From: Palsa-506 sp963836355
GTDB lineage: Bacteria > Actinomycetota > Actinomycetes > Streptosporangiales > Streptosporangiaceae
NCBI GenBank assembly: GCA_963836355.1
Contig: CAWIJO010000006.1
Location: 620,001-684,000 of the forward strand
Direction: 5' to 3'
DNA: 64,000 nucleotides
In this document: positions 26,724 through 35,000 of the stretch, piece by piece
Numbering within the stretch: position 1 is the stretch's first letter
Layout of the letters: every line of letters begins with the position of its first letter
Notes under the pieces: model-generated
What the model saw: only the letters and a program-made list of their open reading frames with translations
Database searches by the model: none
What the model was told of the DNA's origin: nothing
Position numbers and translations under genes: made by a program

Positions 26724-27350
26724 TCAGCTCAGCAGGCCATTTTTGTAGGCGGCGGCGACGGCGGATGCCCGGTCCCGGACGCCGAGCTTCGTGTAGATGT
26801 GCAGCAGGTGGGTCTTGATCGTCGTCTCGCTGACCAGCAGCTGGCGGGCGGCCGCCTGGTTGGTGGCGCCATCGGCGACCAGCCGCAGCACCTCTACCTC
26901 GCGCGGGCTGAGCGCGTCGGGGCCGCGGTCACTGGCCAGATCGATCAGGGCGCCGGCCACCGAGGGAGCGAGCACGGACATGCCGGCGTACGCGGCGCGC
27001 ACGGCGCGGATCAGCTCGTCCCGGGGCGCGTCCTTGAGCAGGTACCCGGTGGCCCCGGCCTTGATGGCGGGAAGCACGTCCCGGTCGGTGTCGTAAGTGG
27101 TGAGGATGAGCACCCGGGCCGGATGGCCCAGCTCCCGTAGCCGGGTGATGGCCTCAACGCCGCCCATGGTTGGCATCCGCAGGTCCATCAGGATGACGTC
27201 AGCCTCGACCCGCTGGGCCAGCCGGACAGCTTCGGCCCCGTCGCCGGCCTCGCCGACGACCTCGAAGCCGGGGTCGCCGCTGAACACGCCCCGCAGCCCG
27301 TCCCGCATGATCGGATGGTCATCGACGATCAGCAGCCGGATGGCAGTCAT
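26724..27350 (-). CDS. NarL/LuxR-family response regulator
   Basis: A 208-residue two-component regulator. The receiver domain (residues 1-120) has the acidic pair Asp10-Asp11 (LIVDDHPIMRDGL), phospho-acceptor Asp56 (VILMDLRMP), Thr at VLILTTYD and Lys at YLLKDA. The C-terminal LuxR helix-turn-helix is ALSPREVEVLRLVADGATNQ then VSETTIKTHLLHIYTKLGVR. Its ATG overlaps the TGA of the histidine kinase (ATGA), so the pair is translationally coupled and almost certainly cognate. Targets are unknown. The 145-residue membrane protein upstream of the kinase may be a sensor partner or a target. Confidence 0.93.
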   Translation of the reverse strand: MTAIRLLIVDDHPIMRDGLRGVFSGDPGFEVVGEAGDGAEAVRLAQRVEADVILMDLRMPTMGGVEAITRLRELGHPARVLILTTYDTDRDVLPAIKAGATGYLLKDAPRDELIRAVRAAYAGMSVLAPSVAGALIDLASDRGPDALSPREVEVLRLVADGATNQAAARQLLVSETTIKTHLLHIYTKLGVRDRASAVAAAYKNGLLS

Positions 27351-28609
27351 CAGCTGGCTCCTTCCGCGGACCCGGCCAGCGGAACCGAGGCGTTGAGGAT
27401 GGTCCCGGAGCCCGGGGACGACTCGACGGTCAGCGTCCCGCCAACCCGGCTCAGCCGCTGCCGCATGCCGACCAGGCCATACCCGCCGGTCGCGGCGCCG
27501 ACGTCGAAGCCGGTTCCGTCGTCGGCCACGTCGAGCAGCAGCGTATCGCCGAGGTAGGTCAGGGTGACCTGCACCTTGGCCGCCTGAGCGTGCTTGGCCA
27601 CGTTGGACAGCGCCTCCTGAGCGGCCCGGAACACGGCCGCCTCCGTGTCAGGGCCGGCCCAGACCACGGTGCCGGTGGTCTGCAGATCGGCGTCGATCAT
27701 CGACCCCTCCGACCAGCTGCGCGCCAGCGTGCCGATCGCCTCGGGCAAGCTGGCCTCCTCAAGCTGCTCGGGACGAAGCGCGCGCACTGAGCGCCGGGCC
27801 TCGGTGAGGTTGGCGCGAGCCAGGGCCCGGGCCTGGGCGACGTGGCGGGGCCACGTGTCCGTATGGTGCCGGGTGTGCTCGGCCGCTTCGAGCTGGGCGA
27901 TGATCCCGGTGAGGCCCTGCGCCAGGGTGTCGTGGATCTCCCCGGCCAGGCGCTGCCGCTCCTCGACGATGCCCGCCTCCCGGGCCTGGGTCACCAGCTG
28001 GGCGTGCAGCTCGGCGTTCTCGGCCATCGAGGTTTCCAGTCGGCGGTTCGCCTCGGCCAGTTCGCTGATCATCCGGCCGCGCTCTTGATTCTGCTCCAGC
28101 ACCCGGTTGGTGATGCTGGCCGAGTTGAAGGTCAGCGCCACCAGCACCCCGGCCACTACCAGGTAGGTAACCGTCTGCCCCGCGTTCCCCGACGGGTAGC
28201 CGCCGGCCATCGCCGCGGACACCACCAGCGCGGTGGCCACGAAGCCGACGGTCCGCCACCGGCTGTCCAGCCCGTACGCGAGCAGGAAACCGGTGTAGGC
28301 GAATATCCCGTAGGGGAGGCTGACCCAGACCAGGAACCCGGCCAGCGCGGTGTGTACCGCGAATACCGTGAGCCGCCACCCGGTGGAGGCGTCCGGGCGG
28401 ACTCGCGCCGTCACGACCGCCCACCAGACGGCCGCCGCGGCCACCGCGGGGAGGCCGAGCTCGAACCGCGCCCACGTGTGCTGCCTGCCGGTTGCGAACA
28501 GGGCGACCACCGTGGACACCAGCAGCAACGGCATCGGCATCAGCAGCCGCATCCGATCCATGCGCGCCAGCCACGGGTCCTCGACGACGACCTCACGCAT
28601 GTTCCCCAT
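27350..28609 (-). CDS. Membrane histidine kinase (HisKA_3/NarX-type)
   Basis: A 419-residue kinase from ATG 28609 (ATG 28600 is possible). Residues 21-170 contain five to six membrane helices (PLLLVSTVVALFA, GLPAVAAAAVWWAVVTA, TVFAVHTALAGFLVWVSLPY, VGFVATALVVSAAMAG, TYLVVAGVLVALT). A coiled linker follows, then HisKA_3 with His226 in ERQRLAGEIHDTLAQGLTGI. The HATPase domain is FRAAQEALSNVAKHAQAAKV, LDVADDGTGFD (N and G1 boxes) and GGYGLVGMRQRLSRVGGTL (G2). There is no large extracytoplasmic domain, so it probably senses a membrane or intracellular signal. The open frame extends far upstream, but that part is a non-coding shadow. Confidence 0.92.
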   Translation of the reverse strand: MGNMREVVVEDPWLARMDRMRLLMPMPLLLVSTVVALFATGRQHTWARFELGLPAVAAAAVWWAVVTARVRPDASTGWRLTVFAVHTALAGFLVWVSLPYGIFAYTGFLLAYGLDSRWRTVGFVATALVVSAAMAGGYPSGNAGQTVTYLVVAGVLVALTFNSASITNRVLEQNQERGRMISELAEANRRLETSMAENAELHAQLVTQAREAGIVEERQRLAGEIHDTLAQGLTGIIAQLEAAEHTRHHTDTWPRHVAQARALARANLTEARRSVRALRPEQLEEASLPEAIGTLARSWSEGSMIDADLQTTGTVVWAGPDTEAAVFRAAQEALSNVAKHAQAAKVQVTLTYLGDTLLLDVADDGTGFDVGAATGGYGLVGMRQRLSRVGGTLTVESSPGSGTILNASVPLAGSAEGAS

Positions 28610-28734
28610 CGTGTCACCCGCACGGACCGGCTGAATATCGCCGCGTTCCGGACCGGTATCGCGATGCTGACCATGCCCGTCTCCCGACGGGTCTGCGCCG
28701 CCAGCGCTCCTGCGGCTGGCGGCGCATCCGGCGT

Positions 28735-29172
28735 TCACTTGACGGCGAACAGCGACCGCAGCTGGCTGCCGTTCACCAGCACTGCGACGCCGATCATGAG
28801 GAGGCCGGCGACGCCCTGCTCGGCCTTCATCCACAGCGGGAAGCTGCCCGGCAGCGCGATGATGACGGCGATGGCCGCCACCAGTACCACCGACATGATC
28901 CGGAGCCGCCGGTAGGCACCCCGGGAGCCCCGAGCCGCGCGGACGGCGAGGCCGAAGGCCACCAGGGCGCTGGCGGCGACGAGGATGCCGTGCGTCCAGA
29001 CCGAGGAGTTCACTTCGGCTGAGTGGGGGCGCATCAGTACGATCGCCACCACGGCGAGGGCGCTGATGCCGAGGTAGCCGCCTGTGAGCAGCTTGATCTT
29101 GCGGAAGGCCGCCGCGGTGCCTGGGTGGCCAAGAGCCGCGTTCGACGTGGACATGCTCTGGGTGGTGGTCAC
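28735..29172 (-). CDS. Four-helix membrane protein upstream of the kinase
   Basis: A 145-residue protein with four membrane helices: LTGGYLGISALAVVAIVLM, WTHGILVAASALVAFGLAV, LRIMSVVLVAAIAVIIALPG and GVAGLLMIGVAVLVNGSQLR. The hydrophilic N-tail is Ser/Thr-rich (MTTTQSMSTSNAA). It is encoded 125 nt upstream of the histidine kinase on the same strand and is probably in the same transcription unit. Similar integral proteins next to NarX-type kinases are common in actinobacteria and uncharacterised. A role as signal-input partner or as product regulated by the pair is inference. Confidence 0.75.
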   Translation of the reverse strand: MTTTQSMSTSNAALGHPGTAAAFRKIKLLTGGYLGISALAVVAIVLMRPHSAEVNSSVWTHGILVAASALVAFGLAVRAARGSRGAYRRLRIMSVVLVAAIAVIIALPGSFPLWMKAEQGVAGLLMIGVAVLVNGSQLRSLFAVK

Positions 29173-29555
29173 GGTGACCGTCTCCTTTGCTGGCTGGTTT
29201 GCCTGGCTCGCCGGGCGGGGGATTTCCCCCCTCAGCGGCTACGTCAAGCATTCGCCAGCAGGGGTTCCGGACACATCGATCGGCCGGGCGCGGTTGACCG
29301 CCGCATCGGGCCATAGCCGCATCCACCGATCGGAGGATGCCGGGACCGCGGGAGCAACCATCACGGAGAAGCCAGCCTCTCACTGCCGGTGAGCGGGCGG
29401 ACGGCGGGGTGATGCTGACGTGCGATTTCTTTCGTGCAGATATCCTCCGCCGTCGGGCCAGGCCGGAACTGGCTGAACCTGCGGAAACCAACCATCGACG
29501 CCCCGGCCAGATCTTCGCGCGCGCTGGATTCCGGATCGCGCTGCGCCGTGGTGGA
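29173..29555. other. Divergent intergenic region
   Basis: It lies between the membrane protein/kinase operon (minus strand) and the LRR gene (plus strand), so it should hold two divergent promoters. A TTGACG hexamer is visible on the minus strand near 29254, but no well-placed -10 box. The frame upstream of the LRR start is open but has non-coding composition. Confidence 0.4.
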
Positions 29556-30317
29556 ATGAACCAGCAGCTCGAGGACCTCACCGGCATCGACACGTTCACG
29601 CGGCTCGCGACGGTCACGCTCACCTCGTCGCAGGTACGGGACATCTCGCTGCTCGCGCCTGCCGCCGGGATCGCCGATCTTCACCTGCACAGCAACTTCA
29701 TCAGCGACCTCTCGCCGCTGCGCGCGCTGACCGTGCTTGAACGGCTGTTCGTGGGCGGCAACCGGATTGCGTCCCTCGAACCGCTCCGCGGGCTCACCCG
29801 GCTCAGCATCGTGTCGATCGTCCGCATCGAGCGCGGAACCGGCGCGCTGCTCGAGAACCAGGTGTCTGACGCCCGCGCGCTGGACAGCCTGCCGCTGCTC
29901 ACCTGCCCGGCGACCTCCGCCGCCCGGCTGAAGCTGACGCTATTCGACAACATGGACACGGTCACCGAGACCGGCATCGCCACCCGCATCGGGAACTCGC
30001 ACCGTTTCCGCTACGTCGCCGACGGCGGCTCGGGGAGCGAGGAGATCCTGGTGATGGCGCTGTGGCAGCTCAGCGATTTCAGTGTCGTCACCGCACCCGT
30101 CGTAGTCACTGGAATTCATTTCCGTTCGCGTGACACTGAGGGCGTTGCGGCTACTCTTCCCGACGATCCGTCCGGCGCGATGGCAGGACCCGACGTGGCC
30201 GGGTTCTTCCTCGACGACTCGTTCACCGGTGACGGCGGTGCCGGCGAGCAGTTCACGCAGGTCGGCCTCGGGCGGGTGCCGGCCGTGTTCGTGGAGATCG
30301 TGGCCGCCGACGCCTAG
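29556..30317 (+). CDS. Leucine-rich-repeat protein with C-terminal beta domain
   Basis: A 253-residue protein from ATG 29556 (MNQQLEDLTGIDTF). Residues 5-95 are SDS22/internalin-like LRRs of about 21-22 residues: LATVTLTSSQVRDISLLAPA, GIADLHLHSNFISDLSPLRA, LTVLERLFVGGNRIASLEPL, RGLTRLSIVSIV. The rest (residues 130-253) is strand-rich and acidic, with a GFFLDDSFTGDGGAGEQFTQ segment and a final VFVEIVAADA. LRRs are protein-binding modules. No signal peptide is visible, so it is predicted to be cytoplasmic. It ends one base before the convergent peptidase remnant and is 1.1 kb upstream of the large operon. The repeat number is low, and the start may have been lost. Confidence 0.7.
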   Translation: MNQQLEDLTGIDTFTRLATVTLTSSQVRDISLLAPAAGIADLHLHSNFISDLSPLRALTVLERLFVGGNRIASLEPLRGLTRLSIVSIVRIERGTGALLENQVSDARALDSLPLLTCPATSAARLKLTLFDNMDTVTETGIATRIGNSHRFRYVADGGSGSEEILVMALWQLSDFSVVTAPVVVTGIHFRSRDTEGVAATLPDDPSGAMAGPDVAGFFLDDSFTGDGGAGEQFTQVGLGRVPAVFVEIVAADA

Positions 30318-30780
30318 CTAATCGCTGTCCGCAAACGGCTGCGCCCGGCCGGAGGCGCAGCCCAGGGCGAACTGGGAGTAGGACCACGCGTTGAGCAGGG
30401 CGAGCCCGGCGTCCATCTGCTGGTAGTTCGGGAACCCGGGCTGGGCGTTGTCCTTGATGAGCTCGTTGTTGTGCCAGTGAGCGCATTCGTGCACGGTGAC
30501 CTCGGCCCGCTTGCGCGGTCCGCGGTCCGCGAACCCCCCGGCGAAGTAGATCCCGTCCGGCCATTGCGGCCCCGGCTGCGGCTCCCCGGGCAGGCGGGGG
30601 CCGCGCAGGGTGAACGCCAGCGCCCGCGGCCCGAAGACACCGGCCGGGGGGTCGCGGAGGACCGAGCGCGCGTTCGCGTCCGCGAGCGTGTCGGCGATGT
30701 CCAGGTACACCGAGTCGATCGACGATCGCCCTGCACTTCTACGCGGCCAGCTGAATAACCGTCCATTCCTCCCAGCTCAT
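30318..30780 (-). pseudogene. HExxH metallopeptidase (M35/Asp-zincin-like), broken
   Basis: The last 130 codons read IDSVYLDIADTLADANARSV, LRDPPAGVFGPRALAFTLRG, WPDGIYFAGGFADRGPRKRA and EVTVHECAHWHNNELIKDNA, ending LNAWSYSQFALGC. HECAH gives the two zinc histidines and the catalytic Glu, and a downstream Asp could be the third ligand, as in lysine-specific M35 enzymes. The frame has no proper start. Upstream, another frame begins ATG 30780 MSWEEWTVIQLAA and hits an in-frame TAG, after which a shift is needed to reach the catalytic part. So an in-frame stop plus an indel inactivate the gene. It converges with the LRR gene. Confidence 0.65.
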
Positions 30781-31387
30781 CGGAATGACCACTGAGCTGC
30801 GTTTTCTCCATTCCTGCCCGCGTGAGAAACCGCGTTCTGTCCGCCCCGCGTCCGTGTGGGCCAAGCCGCGCAGGTCAGCACGCCAAGATGACCGGCTACC
30901 CGTCCAGCTGGGTCCAGCGAAGTCCTGCTGTGCCCCACCTCAGCTTTCCCTCCAACGTCACTGGGCTGAGCAAACGTGGCTGGTGGCCGCCGCCCACGGA
31001 GAGGTGCCCACGACAGCAACCCGGCAGAACGTCCTCCGGGCCAGCCGTACCGGGAGGTCTTCACGGAGATCACAGCAGGTGCCCGTCAACGCCGCGCACA
31101 TAGACTGGCCTCCATCGACCCGCGATGCACCACCGACGCCCGCGGCAAGGGCTGAGGCGCAACAGCGAGGTCTTGGCCTCTGGGCAGCGGGACACGCCGC
31201 GGCGGGTTGCTGGGGGCCACGACCAGGAGGGTGTGGCGCCTGGCAAGGTCGGCCGGGCGCGGCTGCATCGTCAGGTGAAATTGCGTCCGATCCGGAATGA
31301 CCTGTTGACCTGCAGAGAGTGGGACCGGTAGCTTTCAGATTTCCGCCGACCGAGCCATTTTCGTTTGACATGGTGCAGGGAGACCCG
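30781..31387. other. Upstream region of the megaprotein operon
   Basis: About 600 bp between the broken peptidase and the operon. Short frames only and no recognised gene. A promoter-like pair lies at its right end (31305-31334). Confidence 0.45.
31305..31334 (+). promoter_or_regulatory. Putative promoter of the megaprotein operon
   Basis: TTGACC at 31305-31310 and TAGCTT at 31329-31334 are separated by 18 nt, a good fit to a housekeeping sigma promoter (TTGACN, TANNNT). The start codon at 31388 lies 54 nt downstream of the -10 box. Confidence 0.45.
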
Positions 31388-32083
31388 ATGCCGGAGCCGA
31401 CAGCGACGAATGTCGGTCCGATGCCGGGGCCGACGGCGGTCGCTGGGCAGATCCTGCTGCGCAACACGCTCATGCGCAGCGACATCGACCCGAAGATGCA
31501 GCAGATCATCGTCAAGCAGCTCGGTTCGGTGCTGCCGGGCCGACCGGTCGCGGCGGGGACGACCGCCGACCAGCGCACCGCATCGCCCGACGACCTGGCC
31601 CTGCTAATCCCGAGCGCCGCGGTCACCGCGGCCGGCCTGGACCCCGCCATGGTCACCTCTTCGCCGCCACCCGTCCTCTGGACCAGCGCCGGCAACCAAC
31701 TGCTGGTCCTACTGGCCGGAATCAAGACGACCGTCACCACCGGCATCGTCGAGCTGACCATTCCGGTCAGCTGTGACCAGACGGGCGACACCATCGTCAC
31801 CGTCACCTTCGTCACCGGCAGCGCCGGACGCCCCACCGGCGGCCTGACCACCACCGAGGATCATCCCCGCGGCGACCCGGTGATCGTCGAGAACTGGCAC
31901 GAGCAGCTGATTGCCTTCGCCTGGAACACCCTGCTCATCGCCACGTCCGCGCTCACCGGCGCAGCCGGCGCTGACCGGTCGGGGCGCGCGCTGATCCCGA
32001 ACACGCTGATCGCCGACAAGGCCGGCCTGACCGTGCTGCCGATGGCCCGGCACACCTTCTTCGGCACCGACCAGCTTCCGTGA
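31388..32083 (+). CDS. First protein of the megaprotein operon, 231 aa, unknown function
   Basis: ATG 31388 is chosen because GGGAG lies five to six bases upstream. The in-frame ATG 31370 would add six residues. The product has a short Pro-rich N-terminus, then LLRNTLMRSDIDPKMQQIIV, a disordered Ala/Asp stretch, and a strand-rich domain (NQLLVLLAGIKTTVTTGIVE, LTIPVSCDQTGDTIVTVTFV). A helix WHEQLIAFAWNTLLIATSAL follows, and the C-terminus is NTLIADKAGLTVLPMARHTF. No signal peptide or membrane anchor is certain, and I recognise no family. The gene ends 10 nt before the megaprotein start, so the two are co-expressed. It may be a small structural or chaperone-like partner, which is inference. Confidence 0.7.
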   Translation: MPEPTATNVGPMPGPTAVAGQILLRNTLMRSDIDPKMQQIIVKQLGSVLPGRPVAAGTTADQRTASPDDLALLIPSAAVTAAGLDPAMVTSSPPPVLWTSAGNQLLVLLAGIKTTVTTGIVELTIPVSCDQTGDTIVTVTFVTGSAGRPTGGLTTTEDHPRGDPVIVENWHEQLIAFAWNTLLIATSALTGAAGADRSGRALIPNTLIADKAGLTVLPMARHTFFGTDQLP

Positions 32084-32093
32084 GCTGGCCACG

Positions 32094-35000
32094 ATGACGA
32101 ACCTACCTGCCCTCGATCCCGAGATCATCGACCTGGGCCTGGCGATCGGGCTGCTCACTCCAAGCGGCTCCGGCGTCGAACTCGACAGCGGCTGGTTCGC
32201 TGATCCCGGCACCCAGCTCACCGGCGTCCTCGCCGACGACAACCGCCGCGGCGCGTTAATCCGCTTCGCCGATGCTGTGCTCGCCAAGGGCAATCACAGC
32301 GAGCAGGGCGGTGTCGTCCTGGTGCCCGTGGTGAACCTGCGCGAACTCAGTGATGACGAAACGCTGCCTGACGTCGTCGTCTCGGTATCGCTCGACGCCA
32401 GCCCCGCTAACTACACCGAGGTCGGCCTCGCCGCGGCGCTCACAACTATCGATCCGGCCAGCACGACCCAGGTGGCGATCCCGCTCTACCGGGCGGCCAA
32501 GACCGGCAAGACGGTGCCACAGGCATTTGCCCTGCTCGACGGCGGCGTCGTGAAGCTCGCTACCGAACTGACCTTACAAACGGCCACTCCGTCGATCGAC
32601 GACTTCGGCCTGGCTGGAGTCAGCGTCGCAGTCGAGACGGCCCTGACGGGCGGCTCGCCGCCGAGTTTCACCCTGGCGCTCAAGGGTTTGCATCTGCCTG
32701 GGGCAGCCAGCAGTTCGGACGTGCAGATCGGCGGTCCCGGCGTGTCCGTTCAGGACTCGCTGCTGTCGCTAGTGCTGGGCCTGGTCCGGCAGAGCGCCGA
32801 TGCCCTGACGGGCGCTGCCGCCACGCAGGCCAAGGCCATGCTCGACCTGCTTGGGCTCGGCAACGCGACCGGCATCCCACCACTACCCGTCGAAGGCCTG
32901 CGCGCCCACGGCGTCTCGGCGCTGCAGTCCTGGTTCGTCGCGGTCATGGGGGTCAAATCCGCACGCGCGGCGTGGCTGGGCTCGCTCAGCACCGTCCTCG
33001 GCGGTACGCCCGTGATCGACAACCTCACCACCGCCTACGTCGACATCCCGATCGGCTCTGGCCCGGTCAGCGCCCGGCTCAGCCTGGCGGCATCGACTGG
33101 GGCCAGCGGGCACCTGCTGATTACCCCGGCGCTGGGGCTGACCTTACGCACCGACGTCGCGGGCGCGATCACCATCGGCGCCGAGGCCAAGGCCACCCTG
33201 TTCACGCTGGACGTCGCGTCCCGCTCGATCACGGCCGCGCCCGAGGCAGAGTTCGTCCTCACCTGCGCCGGCACCGGCGCGGGCGCAAAGCTGCTGGCGA
33301 GTCCTGTCGCCCAGATCGGGAGCCTTCGCCTGGGGCTGGCCCTGGTCGGAGGCGAACCGCGTGCGCTGATCCAACTGCTCGATGTCGACGTCGAGAGCCA
33401 GCACCACGACGTGCTAGACCTGTCGACGCCTGATGCGGCCGTTGCCGCCGCCGGCCAAGTGGCCGGCAGCCTGATCGCTGCCGCGCTGGCCGCCCTCGGC
33501 GATGCCGGCACGGAGCTCGCCGGGCTGCTCGGCCTGACCCCGCCCGCCGGGGTAACCGCGATCGACGGGGCCAAGCTGCTGGCCGATCCGCTCAGCACGC
33601 TGTCGGCCTGGTGGCATGACCTCATGACGGCGCAAGCCGCTCGCGTTCCCGATGTGCTTACCCACCTGCGCAATCTGATCATCGGGCCACTGCAGCTGGC
33701 TGCCGGTGACGTGGTCACCGGGACCGGCACGGCCGCTGACCCGTGGTCGATCCCGGTGCTTACCCGGCTCAGCATCGACTGCTGGCTCGACGGTTCGCGC
33801 CTGACCGTCGCACCGACACTGTCCCTGCGCGCGGCCCGCACACTGGCCGGCGGCTGCACCACCGTGCTCACCCAGTTGCGGGTCGGGCTGCTGAGAGTCG
33901 ATCTCGCGGCGCAGCAGGCCCAGTTCCCGGTCTCGATCGACTTCACCGCGCGGCTCCGGGCTACCGGCGGCACCCAAGCTCGGCTCGCCCTCGGTCCGGC
34001 CGCGATCGTCGCCGACTTCATCGGTCTGCATGCTGGCTGGTCACCAGACGGTGGCATCGCGGTCGAGTTCCTGGCCCCGAACCTCGGCATCGACGCTGGC
34101 GACACCCCGATACCGCTGGCGCTGCCAACCATCGACGCTAACGGGCACCTGGATGTCGCACCCGAGGCCTGGACGTCGGTCGAAGCGCTGATCGGCGTGC
34201 TCGCCGCGAGCAGTGCTCGCGGCTGGCTGGCCGACCTCGCCGACCTGGCGGGCTGGAATCCGGCCAGCGCTGATCCACCCGCGCTGTCCATGGCCGAGCT
34301 GGTCGCCGACCCGGTGGGCGCGCTCAAGTCATGGCTGGCAGGCCTGGTCACCGACTCGGACCAGCTCGCGACGCTGACGGCGACCTTGGCGCACTTCTTC
34401 GGCGGCACCCGGCAGGGTCTGGCCGGCATCTTCGCCGGTTCCGGCACGCCGTCCGACCCGTGGCTGGCCACGCTGGGCGGGAGTGCTGAGCTGCCCCAGC
34501 TGGCGGTTTGGCTCGGCCCGGACGGCCCGGTTGCCGCGGCCGCGCAGGCGAGCGACGCGATCCGGCAGTGGCGGCCAGGCATGACGGGCCTCAGCACCGA
34601 CGCGCTCGCCTCCGCGGTGGCTGACGAAGCCCGGGCAGGCCCCGAGGTCGCGCTGCTCGCGGCCGGACGTGCTCAACTGGCCAGCGGATTGCAGGCCCTG
34701 GCCGGACGCTGGACGGGCACTGACGGGCTGGCCGGGCCACCATCAGCTCCGGTGACCGGCCTGATCACGATCCTGCGCCCGGACATCACCTTCGACCAGC
34801 TCGCGACCCAGCCGCTCGGACCGCTGCTGCCCGGCGGACTGCCCCCGGGGGCGGTCGTCGTGCGGGTCGCCGTGAGCGCGCCGACCGACCTGCCCTGGAC
34901 GGCGCCGGCAGGGCAGCTGCTCGACCTGACTGCTCCTGGCATCGCGCCCGCCTCGTTCACCGTCGCGGCCCCGGCGACCGGCGACTGGGCGATCGCCCTG

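Noticed and set aside
28610..29644. N-terminal extension of the histidine kinase to 764 residues
   Set aside because: The extra 345 codons are low-quality and antisense-like, and they overlap the membrane protein gene. A normal start lies at 28609.
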